Shown in pieces: positions 1 to 13,100 of a stretch of 64,000 nucleotides of DNA (position 1 is the stretch's first letter; each line of letters opens with the position of its first letter). The position numbers and the translations under genes were made by a program. The DNA comes from Tubiluchus corallicola (taxonomy: Eukaryota; Priapulida; Priapulimorpha; Priapulimorphida; Tubiluchidae), in contig JAQGDQ010000067.1 in the NCBI GenBank assembly GCA_030141605.1, positions 186,001 through 250,000 on the forward strand. Reading direction: 5' to 3'. The notes under the pieces were generated by a model that was not told where the DNA came from, did not search any database, and saw nothing but the letters and a program-made list of their open reading frames with translations.

Positions 1-928
1 ATAAGCTCCCTATACATGCTAACAACACTATTCTGCATAGCTCCTACCCCTGGACAACACCCAAATAGGATCAGTTTGAAAGAGATTTTAAATTGAGGTC
101 GAAATTGGTTTGTCGCATTATTGCAAAGACAACAAAAGTTTTTTCTCCATTGTAATATTGCATTGCCTACAATAAATTAAGTGTATCTACTCAATGCACT
201 TCTTGGCCAGTCTTAAGTTAACTTACTTGGACTTATGCCAACTCAGCAGTGTCACTTGTGTCTCTTGCTACATTAATCCTCTTATATAAATCTGTATTTT
301 AATAAAAGCATCCTAAAAGATGCTTTCCAGAGCCCCTCGTCATGCATTCCCAGATGCAGACACTTTGCTTGGAGTATTCGTTTCATTATTGCTTCTCAGG
401 TTTTACCCTCCAATTAAAATGCAGAGCAGCTTCTTATAAATTCAGATATCTCCTATCTCTTGCAAATTCGTTACAGCAATCCTATTTTCATGTATTGCCT
501 TTTCTGCTCTAGCCTTTACCTCGAATGACCACTGACCTTACTTTGGCAATGTCAATTTCTATATAAAAGACTAAACGGTCACCCATACCAGAGAATGAAA
601 TAACTGATAGCGCTTAAATGAGAAGCGACAGTAAACACTAAAACATGTCACATTCTTAATGTGGTGCCAATCGGCAGCCATTTATGCAGAAGATGGATGT
701 GTAGGATGTAGTATTAGAAAAACAGCAACAGAAAAACAGAAACAAACAGTTCAAGTTAGAATTTAAAGATCCTGGTATAAAGATAACATGGATAGCATTA
801 ACCTCTAAAACATTCTGTTGCCATCACATGACTTGCTTGGACATATTTACATCTGCCACAGCACTCTTTGGCTGTCAGCAATATCTAATAAGTTGTTCAC
901 ATGCTTTAGAACTTAATGTCTTAACTCC
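1..928. other. No gene recognised
   Basis: AT-rich sequence downstream (in element sense) of Gypsy relic A. I find no exon of the MCF2L Sec14 region and no clear LTR. Confidence 0.5.
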
Positions 929-3124
929 TTACCCGTATGATCTAGGTGATGTATGACTACTAACAGTTGTTGTTGGAATACCTTCACTGTCCTTACGGGA
1001 AACTGATACTTTCATTCTCACTGGATCTCTTGAATATAAGGTTTGAAAATCGTGACCTACCTTCTTATCATGATAGTATCTCTGTTTCTCCTTATTTTCC
1101 ATGAGAAGTTGTTTGACCTTCTCTAAGTCATATGCTTGTGGTTTAAGGATGTCTGTCGCAACTGGAATTTTGTTCCATGGTCTACGGCATATACTTAGTT
1201 GTGCTGGTGACATATTACAGCTTTCTAATGTTCAAGCAAAGCTAAATTTCTGTCTCAATTCTTGAACCATAGTCTTTTGCCCACTGGTATGGCTTGCTCA
1301 GCCTCACCATTTGACTTTGCAAAATGAGGAGATGAAATCTGATTTTGTATTTTCCAGTCTTCACAAAAACTTTCAAACCTTCTTGACGAAAACTGAGGTC
1401 CATTGTCTGTTCTCGATTTCTCCACTTCACCATGTCAACTTAGTTGTGACTTCAGAACTTCAATAGTAACATACCTACTCAAGTCTGGCACTTTTGTCCA
1501 CCTCGATGAATTTGCTGAAATAATCGGTCGTCACTACAAAATGTTCAGCTTCGAACTCAAGATCACTTGCAGCCTCACCTCATGGCATGTCTGGTATTTT
1601 TGGTGGTCTTAATACCTATTTGAAGTCTCAAACAATGATATCGCCCAACTGGAGTATTAAAAGCCTTCCCCCATTTAAAGATTTCCCCATTTCTTCTAGC
1701 TTAGCGGCTATTCTTTTAAAAGCTACTGGCTGTTTTCTAGGACCATGAACTACTGGCGGCACAGTTGGATCAATTTTAATTGAATACATACCCGGCAATT
1801 CACCAGTAATATTTCTCAGTTCAGGATATGCATCTTTTAATTCCGTAGTTTTACTATGATTGCTGGATGAGACCTAGTTGTTTGCTAACTTCTCCAGATA
1901 GTAATTGACACTGTCCTGATTTCACTATAAAATATTCAACGTTAACACACTTTCCTTTGGTAGACTCACGCTATCTGTGATCTCAATACTCTGGTGAGTA
2001 TACGAATGATGCTGATGTTGTGTTTTCACTAGTTCTTGTTTACGTTTCAGCTGTTCAAAATCACAAAGTGGAAATAGAAACATCGCAGCACCTGCGTCAA
2101 TCTGAACTACACAGTTTTTGTTATAAATCTGCACAGTTTCCCACCAGTCACGTTTATCACGATCAGTGACAATATTTACCAAATGTGCATACTCTTCGTC
2201 GGAAATATTGCTGTTGCTAAATTCCAAATCCACAACATTCGTCTTGTATGATCAGTGCTAAATTTAGCTCTTGTTACACGCTCATTACACATGGACTTAA
2301 AATATCCTTTTTCTTACAAAAGTTGCAGTTATTTCCTTTAGCTGGGCATTGTTTATGCAATGCATCATACTGACATCTGACACATTTCTGAAATGCTGAG
2401 CTAGCTTGAATTTACTGTAAACTGGAGGTTTACAACTGTTAGCTGATGCACTAGCTTTATTCATGCGCTGATTTTTAGCTCCTAGCTTGGCTGGATATTT
2501 TATTGACTTTAGGGTCTTCATCAGCTATATCTATCATTCTAATGCTTTCACAAGACATTTCGTAATTCTGACCTATTTGAATTACTGTTTCAAGGTTCAA
2601 TTCATCACCTTTTTCCAAGCATTTTTCATGCACTTGTGCATGTAAATATCTTAATACAATAGCGTATTTTAGCATTCTATTTTCTTCTAGAAATCTATAG
2701 TCTTTCACTAAAATTTTAAGGTCTGTTACAAAATTGTCAAATTGTTCACTTATTTTCTACTTCCCTCGATTAAAATTTACCGTTGCTCATATCTGATTTC
2801 TCTTTGGCGCAGTATATTCGTTATACTTGGCAACGTGTCATTTTCTGCTGGTCTACCTTGCTGTTCTCCTATTGCTAGTACAGCAGGCGCCCACTCGAAG
2901 GTGTTGTAAATTTCATACCCTTTATCACATATGAAGGTCATTAAGTAATTGACTTTTTCAATCTCAGTCTTAGATGCAAGTGGCCCTTTAAACGTGAATT
3001 CACAAAGTTGCTGAAAACTTTTCCACTCTTTGGACAAATCTGCCTGATGCCAGTTCATTGCTGGTTTGTTTGAAATTGACTCTGCCATTTCAATATCAGT
3101 GGTAACACATAGTTTTCTTTTCAC
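929..3124 (-). mobile_element. Ty3/Gypsy relic A, internally deleted (gag, protease, RT N-terminus, integrase)
   Basis: Read on the - strand from 3124: gag-like frame (MNWHQADLSKEWKSFQQ), more gag, a Lys/Ser-rich nucleocapsid-like frame, protease (VVQIDAGAA, with Ala in place of the usual Thr) ending near 1925, the start of reverse transcriptase (YSIKIDPTVPPVVHGPRKQP, about 1700-1830), then directly integrase: VVTTDYFSKFIEVD, DNGPQFSS, SNGEAEQA and the post-integrase SPAQL...RDPVRMKV segment to 929. The RT catalytic core and RNase H are missing, with the join near 1620-1690. Several frameshifts and stops; inactive. K02A2.6-like Gypsy lineage by motif style. Confidence 0.85.
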
Positions 3125-3353
3125 AACTTAATACAACTACTTAAATCACTGCATAACCAGAATTCATCCTCACGTTGTATAGTCACTTTATTTTTATTCA
3201 GTATCCCACTTCGGTTACACCATGTAACATCTTATACAAGTTTGTGGGCGATGACTTGTTGTTATTCTGTCCAATTACATGTTTATACAGTACTGCCATC
3301 TCTAGGAGGCATTACAAATTAATATGTTACAATATGCATTCTGAGTTATCATG

Positions 3354-6300
3354 CTACAATCTTTTCTTTTCTTCTGGCACAATTATGGAACTTTTTATAT
3401 TAATTACAATACAGACTTTAGGATTATAAATTGTTGTAAACTTATTCACCTTCTGTTTCAGTAGTACTGTATCCTTAACTTGGGAATTGTGATGGCGTGC
3501 ATTCTTATTCAGCATCTCTTGCAATTTCACTTTTCTGTTCATCTCTTTCTCTGTCTATCACGGTGTTATTTTGAGTGATAGTTGAAAATTTGACACTCAT
3601 TTCTCTGCCTCCAAACTTTGCAGAAAATGGACTTTTACCAGTTGTTAATTGCATTGTAGCTCTGTGGTTTTGTAAGAAACAGACTACTGACTCTCTGAAA
3701 TTCTTGCAAACCAATTGAGTAGTATGTACGACTTTCTTGACTGATCGATTAAATCACTCGACTTCGTTAATTCCATGAAAGCATTCAGGGTGATTTTCTG
3801 TCGACAAATCCCATTTCTTCGCCTAATGTTTTGAATTCTTTCAAATTGAACAGAATGGTCTGAATTGTCAAATTGTCTGATTAAACCTCAAAAAAGAAAT
3901 ACCTTTATCAGCAAACATAAACTTCATCATCCTGATTAAAATACTTACTGATACTTACTGTCAGAGGCTTTGAAGAAAAGTATACCTCTGGTCATCTACT
4001 ATCTATCATTACAAAAAAAATATTCTACATTCAGGTACAGTCCACGAATGACCATCTGCACATTCTACCACGGGCCTTTCTGCAAGTCTGTCACACTAAC
4101 AGGTTCCTTTCTGTGTGCAGATTCAGTTGCTTGACATGGTAAACAGTTTGCTATAGTACGTTTAACTTATTTGTCGGTTCCAGGAAACTAACAAAATATC
4201 CTTATCAAAGCTATTGTTTTACAAATGCCTTAATGTGCTTTGCATGCCACATGTATAATTGTATAATTTATCTTGCAAAGATTCAGAAACGATTATTTTT
4301 TGTCCGCGATTCACAATGCCATCGCACTCAGATAATTACGAAAATACATCATCTGTCAAGTATGGCTTTAGTGCAAGATCAGCATTTTCAAAGCTTGACC
4401 TTTGTGAATAATTTATAATAGTTTCTGTAACGCTATGTCATTTGCTGTATCCTTTTGTACTTCTTGCAGTGCGATAGCTTGGTGCAAGCCTTTGTTGGCC
4501 ACAGCTCTCACATCTCTTCATTGGATGTCTAGAGATGTAAGCTGCTGTTTTGTTTACCTGAACGATATTGCTGTTCATATGGCATTCTTGTAAGTCCATC
4601 TATCAGTTCTAGGTGGAAGATCACTGCAGGTTTTATTAAACATTGACACAAGTGGGCAGTGATCTATAATGGCTTTGAATTATGATGCTCCCAGAAGATA
4701 TCTGCGCAGTTTCTTTATCGCCCACGGGACTATTAATCTTTCACATTCTGTCTGAGAATATCATTTTTCAATGTCTTTCAATCCACGTGATTTATAGCCA
4801 TCCCCAGTAAAGAATGTACTTTTTCTTTTGGTTGTGGTGCATTCATATGAATAATAACATCCACTTCTCTCGGGTCTCGTTTCATTCCATCTTCAGTGAA
4901 AAGACGTCCAAAAAATTCAACCTTGTCCTGATCAAATAAGCACTTTTCTGTATTTAGAGTGAATCCTTTCTATTGCAATCGACCAACCGTGGCTTCTAAT
5001 GCACAAAGATGCTTTGCATCTGATTTGCCGTAAATCACCGTATTGTCCGAGAAGTTGTCTTGGTTCTGGATATCACTGGTGTTCATTTACAAGTTGGTCA
5101 AAAATATCTTGCGCAGACTTTGTACCATAATTAACTCTTTTGTATCTGTAAAGTCCATCTATGCCATAAAATGTAGTTATAATTATCTCTACTCTTTGGA
5201 TATTTCGATTTAATGATAACCTTTGCATATATCCAGCTTACTAAATTTTACGGCATCATTGATCTTGCATACAATGTTATCAGCGGTAGGCATCACTGTT
5301 GTCGGCCACAACACCGCTTTATTTGCAACATGCATATCGGTGCAAAATCTGAGCATTTTCTTTTTCAATTATTTTTTGCTCAGGAATGTAAGAAATTTTT
5401 TTCACGTGCTGCTTGTTTCAAAAGTACACAGTATTTTCCTTGGTTTTTGCACAATCGGCTTAACAGTTTCGTCATTGAGTAGTTTGGCTAGCTTATCTTT
5501 TAACTTGCTTACGTCGCAAATTTTTTTCGTGTTCCTTTACTACTTTTTGAACCAGTGACTTCGCTTACGTATGCAGTGTTACACTTGATCAAACCGAACT
5601 TTTAGCTAAGTATCTTCTGAAATTAATGGCAGATTTCCACCAGACTTTTTCGTAACTAAAATTGTAGGTTTAGCCCAAAGTCTTATCAGCTTTATAGCCC
5701 TTTCACTGCAATACTCAAAAAGATGTGATTTGCGTGATCTTACGTTGACACTAACACCCGTACTTTGTTCAAATAGTTTTATTTGTTCACTATCTCAGAT
5801 ATCGCTGCTCAATCCGATACCGGGCTGCCAGTAATTATTATGCCAAACATTTTAACCTTCACTCTATGAGGTTCCACTTTTGGGTTTTGTTGTGATGGTT
5901 GGAAAAATAGCATATTTTCCACGTGTACTTATCACTCTCGTCGGTTTGTCCTGATGAATGCTCGGTTAACTGTAATTTCTTTATATGTTTCTTCATAGGT
6001 ATTTTCCTACATTTATGCTCTTGATATTTGTGGCTGAAGCAACAGTTGGCATGATTTTTCTTCCCACAGAAATTGCATGTCTGTCCAATGTTAGGACACA
6101 ACAACTTTTCGAAATGTTCACCACTACATTGTTTGCACTGATGACTTTTTTGCGTCACAGGTATTTTAGAGTCACTGCAGGGCTTAAAATGCTGTTGGCT
6201 GTATTTGTTTCTTGAAGTGACCTTTCTAGTGATTTTTTTCTATCTGGCTGCCACTAACAAAGTCCGACTTCATTGCTTTATCCATGGCAACAGCGTATTC

Positions 6301-6480
6301 TTTTTTCTGCCCTTTATCTAGCACTTGGTCTAGTGTGTGGGTTGCTTTTGCGCATGACAGGCAAATTTCCTAATCATCCATGTGTTCAGTCAGCTGACAT
6401 ATCATTTCACCAATGGAAGGTATATATCACCATTAAAATTTGCTTAGTGGAAGGTGTTATCAGCATTATTCTCCAGTAAG
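3354..6480 (-). mobile_element. Ty3/Gypsy relic B, fuller but decayed (gag zinc knuckle to integrase)
   Basis: Read from the right on the - strand: nucleocapsid zinc knuckle CNFCGKKNHANCC with a second Cys/His group near 5859-6158; RT pieces near 5300-5700 (KPTILVTKKSGG, SKLDICKGYH); the RT/RNase H connection at 4770-4950 (DQDKVEFFGRLFTEDGMKRD, LLGMA); integrase zinc-binding remnant at 4140-4500; and the post-integrase segment ATMQLTTGKSPFSAKFGG at 3505-3714. Many stops and frameshifts. It lies in the same orientation as, and adjacent to, relic A. Confidence 0.8.
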
Positions 6481-6697
6481 CACAGGGTCCTGTACTTTGA
6501 CTGCTTTCTGAAATGACTTGCCCAATTTAAAAAAATTAACGCAAACCTGTTCTGATTTTTTAATGTGTAGTTTGCTGTTCTGGGAGTCTCTGACCTTGCA
6601 CCTGAGTTTTGTGAAAATTGGTTCTAAAAATAATTTTCAAAGCAGAAAACACAGAAAGTACAAAATTTGGTGAAAAAACCTTTGCAGAAAGGAAAAG

Positions 6698-6775
6698 TGT
6701 GTGCGTGTGCAAGTGCGTGCGCGCGTGCGTTCATATGTGTGTGTGTGCGTGTGTGTGCGCGCGTGCGTGTGTGTT
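6698..6775 (+). repeat. (GT/GC)n microsatellite
   Basis: GTGTGTGCGTGTGCAAGTGCGTGCGCGC-type run of mixed GT and GC dinucleotides upstream of the first visible MCF2L exon. Confidence 0.85.
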
Positions 6776-7077
6776 TATTTCTAGTTATGTTCTGTGCTTT
6801 ATATGCTTTGTGTCACTATATGTAATCATTTTTTGTAGAACTGGTGAAATGTTGAGAGAATTTCTCAGCTGAAAGTTAGGGTTGAGACTGAAAGATTAAC
6901 AGTTAAAAATGGCCACTGAAACTTACAATCCAAGTTCTTCTTAATGAGTTTTATAATTTCATTTAAAGTCAGTTTTGTCTATGTTACTGCTTGATGGAGA
7001 ATTGTCTTTGTGTTAAATTGTCTTCATCGATAATTAAGAAATATTTTGTAAACAGTGATTTTATTCACTAAATTTAG

Positions 7078-7185
7078 GCAATTGAAAAATTCTCAGCGAA
7101 CACTCAGATAATTTCTCAGTCTTTGCAAGCACTAGCAAGCAGACTTACAGAAACTGAACTACCAAATGATGTTATGTCAACTAAG
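7078..7185 (+). CDS. MCF2L: MCF2L exon a: segment following the Sec14 domain
   Basis: Thirty-six codons between a TTTAG acceptor and a GTACAT donor, phase 0 on both sides. The peptide begins AIEKFSANTQ and carries TETELPNDVMS, matching the MCF2L segment just after the CRAL-TRIO/Sec14 domain. No ATG is expected because the N-terminal exons lie further upstream; I could not find them in 1-7077. Confidence 0.88.
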
Positions 7186-10100
7186 GTACATTTTAAATAT
7201 CAGTTTTTAAATTAATTTGCTTGTATATCATTTTGACTGTTGTCATCATCACAATGAACACTGTACTGTAGGATTCTAGGTGTAATTTAGTCAATAGTTG
7301 CCACACCTCATGGATTTCTTTCCTCTCATCTATGTGCACATTATGTGCCAAGCTGTGGAATGGCTGTGTGCTAAGCCAATAATTGTTGTAGCAACACACC
7401 AGCTCAACAAAGAAAATTTTCATTGGTATAAGATTCTAGTTACTTTGAACATTTACACTCCATTTTATTTCGCTCTTATATTTCAATGTCATAACCATCG
7501 TGCTAATTTTAGGAGGTTTTGGCTGCTCAAAGCTTGCAAAGAGATGATATCAAAGATGATTTGGCCAGTGCTATGCAACATGGAGAAACCTTGCTAATGT
7601 GTCTTAAGAAGCCACCAACTGATGGTGCTGGTAGCTATGTTGATGAAAAATGGCACATTAATTTAATTGAAAAGTACGTAGTCATTTAATACTATTTAGA
7701 CTTACATTTTAAAATATAAAGTTTATAATCCTATTGATGTTACCAGTCTTACAGCAAATTCAGTATCCATTAAAGTAGTGAAGGTAATTGCTGGTAAGCC
7801 CCTTATCTAGCTAATATAATATGTGCGGACTATTGGCTTGGCTTGCAAGTAAACGAGATATAAATGCATATAATGAACAAAAACTATTTAGTTTTTATTT
7901 ATTACACAGGTAAAACTTTTTGTGATCGACAGATTAGCTAGAAAGTTAGAAAAAACTATTTTAATAACATATTAAAAATATTAAATGTCTTTAATATGAT
8001 TAACTAAACCAACTGAAGTCACTTCTTTGACTAGGTTGTTGGAGTTAACTTGAAACACTGCAGGGGTAACATTACATAATCACACAAAAATAGAATAAAA
8101 CAAGCAACTTATTAAATGACCAAAATGAGGTGAAATACCAACAACTGGCTAGTATGAATGAAGCATAAAAAATTATATTAAGAATTCGTTTTCCTCATCA
8201 CCAATTTGAAACACTGTATTCAATATGCCTTCATATTTTCACTAAAGTGACTGTTCTGTATGCTTTCTATGTTTTAAATAAACAAAGTTAAACTACCTTT
8301 TTTAAATTTAATTTCACAAAACTACCTAGATTGCTGTTTATGACCATGTCATAAGCATGAGATTCTGTAATACATCCAAAACTACTAGTGCTGACTGTGC
8401 AAAATTTTTACAGACCTGCTCTCATCTGAAAATTGTAGTTTCGCTATTACTGAATTCGTCATACTTTATTACCTAAATAATGGACTTCGTTTCGATAAAA
8501 TTGGAACTTGTTACTTTCAGACCTGCAATCCCATGAGACTGGAGTCTGAAGGTTTTAGTATTGTCTTCAATGAATTCACCATGCTTGATTACCTACGAAT
8601 TGCATTTTGTTTTAATGCAATGAAATGTTTTAATAACTTATGACATTTTGCATCGAGACATTTCATTTGATGTACTACAAGCCACTGTACTTCAAAAATC
8701 ATCTGTGAATGAAAAAACATTCGTGAATCTGTGCAACCCACCTGTTTCAGTTTTTGGCCCACAGCAGAATTTTTTTTCATTATTCAAAGACCCATATTTG
8801 CTCATGCATAAGAACTTGGGCCCATACAGCCACATACACAAATTATGGCCCTAAGTGAAAACAGTAGGAGGAAATGAAGCCTAACGAAAAATCATTCAAT
8901 GTCTACTGTCCTTGACCCTTTCAACCAAGGTCATAATTGGTAATTCGTTATCTGAGCCCCTACAGCTGATACCTGCCCTGCAAGTTCCGCAACTCCAGCT
9001 TCTTTATTTTCCCTGTTTGTTTTAACAATTTTGCCATATCCCTTGATTTGGTCATGCCCACTTTTTGAAAAATATTTAGTGCACGCTGCACATATACCCT
9101 TACTAGGCTACCTGTACATGCAAAAACATAGACTCGTAGTCAACTTGATAGATAGATAGAGGGATAAAAGATTTATTTTCATACAAAAATTGCAGTTAAC
9201 AAACTGAATAAGATTGCATTTATAATAAAAACACAATTAAAAGGCATTAGCTGTAAACAATGAAAGGATGAAAAAATATACTTGAAAAATAGATCTTACA
9301 GAAAGCAATACTAATACAACTACTGGTAAAAAATACAAAAGTGAAGTTGAGTGGCAAAACTATTCACGCTAATTGGCTCCTGCTGTTGTGACCTGTGATT
9401 CAGAGGTATGATTCTCTCGCTGCCTGTGTTAGTTGCCTACTCAGCAATTTTTTTTTATTTTAGCTCTTTTAGTTATGGAGTTATTGACAAGTCCCCATTT
9501 TAACACTTTTGCTCATACCACATAACCTATATTCAAGTGGGCTGTGCAGCTGCTTGTCAGTAACCACCTGTGGTGTGTTATGAAATGTGGCCTTTACATG
9601 AATATAAAAGTATACACATTTTCCGAGAATAAGATTTTTTTCTAAAATGTGATGCCCCTCAAACTTTGGCGCCCTAGGCTATAGCCTAATTAGCCTATTG
9701 GCTAAAATGCACTGGATGTAATGATGTAAACAAAGTGATGGTCCACCAACTAGCGGTCACGCGAGTCTGTGTCTGTAGCATGCATGTCAGATTCTTCGGA
9801 TATCCGTAAAAGTGAGGTACAGCAATCCAAGATATGAGTGTAATCAAATTCAATAAAGAATAAAAATAAACGGTTGATTTCCAATAAAATTTCCATATGC
9901 TGTCGAATCATAGAAAAGATTATTAATTCTTAGAAAAGATAGCCATGTCATCACTTTTCACTTTTTCAAAAAAAAGAAAATATTGCACATTCGCATGACT
10001 AGTAAGTTCACAATAAGAGAAAAACAAAATAGTTTGCTTTTGAAATAATCTTGAATAATTTGAAAGGAACTTAGATGTGTAATTCTCCAATAGTTACTAA

Positions 10101-13100
10101 CCAAACAACAGTATGTGGATGAATTACCTATAAATTAGTATTAATTAGAGAACTTATAATGATTAACAACTCTTGTCATGTCTGATAAGTTTCTTGATTC
10201 ACTCTTTTTTCAGATTGTTAGTCAAACTTTCTAACACAGAAAAGGATTTTGACTTATTTTGGCAGAAACATGAAAAGAAGCTACAACAGTGTTTACAACT
10301 GCGAACATTTGAACAGGAATTTAAAAGTGTGAGTTCAGGTGCAGCTGCTAGCAAGTAGTGCTTCTGTTTCAACCCTTTGTCCATAATTTCTCCCTTTGAT
10401 AAAGACTCAGCTTTCACAAACATTATTGTTATTATTAAAACACTACAAAATGGATAGAAAAGTTTTGTGAGCATCCTTGTCTGTAGGAAATTCCATATCT
10501 ACCAAATTGTTCCTGCTTTACTGAACAATAAAGCACTGCATGAAAGATCTTTACTACAACAAAATTAAACAAATTTACATTTCATTTATGCTTCATTTCA
10601 CTGAGTTATAATTTATTGTGCTTATTACTTATTTCGAAGTGATAAATAATAATTACACTCAATAGTATTTGAATAAATGATTGTGAATTTGCAAGCTGAA
10701 CTCTACCCATGAAAATACAGCATGTCAGAGCCATCAACATGTAAAGCAAAAGATGTCTAAAACACCAATCAAATAAGTTGATCTAATTATATTTATAATT
10801 ATTGTTATTATTATTATTATTTATTATAATTCTTACATATATATTTGGTTTACAGGTTATGCTTGCATTGACCCAACATGTAAAGCTAAAGATGTCTAAA
10901 ACACCAATCAAATCAGTTGATCTAATTATCTTTATTATTATTGTTATTATTATTATTATTTATTATAATTCTTACATATATATTTGGTTTACAGGTTATG
11001 CTTGCATTGACCCAACATCAAGATAAGTTGGACAAATATGTTAAAACCGGTGATTCAGCAAAGCACTGTGAAGAAGTTCTGGAAAAGTGTCAGGCCTTTC
11101 AGGACGAGATTTTTGTTAGTAGTATTGTCATTCACACTTATTTGGCAGTACAAGTCTATTATGGATTTTATATGAAAATCGCACAGGTAGAAACCAGCTA
11201 CTAAATGATTTACTAATAACAGAAGTGGCGTTTGTCCACAGCTAATTGCTCTTGCAGCGGCGGAGAACACCACCACCATGTCACATTGGAAACATTCATC
11301 ATTTATTAAATCCCAGCATGAGTAGCATGATTTTTGGAGTTTTAATGTAAAATCCATATATTTGCATAAGTGTTTTTTTTTTAGTTGACAGTGCCTTGTT
11401 CATTTTGGTGAATTTGTGCCGTTTTAACATTTTCTTTGGTACATGTGTTGGCACTCGATGGTTTTTCTCTCAATATATTAGATATTAGGATATTCGAAGA
11501 GATAATAATAAACTTTATCATTAAAACTAAATGCGTAAGTCTCAAACAGTAATTCCAATTAGCAACGATGTACATTGTATTAGTATTAGTCATTGGAACC
11601 GATTTTCAATTGGAATTTGTTAATTGACAATACACTAGCTCATTCAGTTCTGGTTAAAGTTTATCGTATATATTAACTTTGGTGGTGTGCTATGGATGGT
11701 GCTGTGGGGTGGTAGGGTGTGTGTGAAGTTGGTGGAATGGTGTGGTGGGCGTGGTGTGGTGTGGATAATCTGGTGGGGTGGTAGGGTGTTGGTGTAGTGT
11801 GGTGGGTGTGGTGTGGGTGGTGTGCTGTGAGTGGAGCGGTGAGTTGGTGTGTTGTGTTGTGATGCGGTGTGGGTGGTGTGATGTATTGAGTGGCGTGGCA
11901 GGTTGGTGTGGTGTGGTGTGGGTTGTTGTGAGTGGAGTTGTGAGTTGGTGTGGCACGGGTGCGGGTGCAGGTGTTATGTTGTGAGTAGTGAGTAGGTGGT
12001 GGGTGTGGTGTGGGTTGGGTGGTGGTTGGTGTGTTGTCAGTGGAGTTGTGGGTTGGTTTGGTGCATGTGCAGGTGGTAGGTGGTTGTGTGGGTGTGGTGT
12101 GAGTGGTGGGTGGTTGTGTGTTGTGGTGTGGGTTGTGAGTTTATGTGCAAAATTCTTTTTGTGGGGTTTGGCTAGTTTTTAACTAGTGGCACCTAGCGGC
12201 CAACAAGATAATGTATAATCATAACATCTCACTTTCTATAATGAGAAGCCGAAGTTAAACCGAACACATCACTACCATATATATGCTATCAAAAGTTACA
12301 AAAAAGAATTAATTAAGCTAATTGATAAACTATCAATGCTCAAAGTTTCAACATTCAGTAATAAGTCTCTTTGGCGGATTAATAACTCGGCCAGAACAAC
12401 AAACAGGATGTATCTCAGTGGTACCTCCGCAGTTACCGGGGTTCTTGTCTGCTAACATGCTACTTGATACGAGGTTCTCAATTTCGAAGTCCTTTCTTGG
12501 TTACTCAGGTGTTACATGCAAGAATATACGAATGTGATGGATCCCTTGTTAGAGTCACACTTGTGAGGTTCCATCCGAACACCAACCTCTAGCTCAAGTA
12601 GTTGCTTGGCACTGTTATCATAATACAACTTGGCTCTATGACGTTTGGCTGTGATATTGTCGTAGCTTCCTCTTAACCACTCGTGGTTCAAATAATTTTG
12701 CAGCTGTTGGCAATGGAGTGCTTTCTATGTGAAAACAATCCCTGAACTGGGCTACTCACACTTCCTTCAGATGGAGTATTTCTATAGTTAAAGGACAGCA
12801 AGTCATTCTTTGTCGCCTTCTTTATGATCCTCTTCATGACTTTTCAGTCTTTTACATTCAGCTTTGCTGTTGGATTGGCTATGGTAACGAGATTAAGTAG
12901 TATGCTGAAATTTCCACTGCCTTTCGAGGTTAGTAAAATCTCTACTGTCAAACTGAGGACCTTTATCAGTGATAACAGTTTCTGGAATACCACAACGACT
13001 GAAATGGATCTTTAAGCAGTTGATTACTGTTTCCGACATGGTATCAGGTATGTAACCCAGTTTGCAGTAGTCAGATTAATAGTCAACCAAGACTAAGTAG

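Noticed and set aside
11690-11984. Thr/Pro/His-rich - frame and Val/Trp/Cys-rich + frame
   Set aside because: Both are products of the G/T-only minisatellite.
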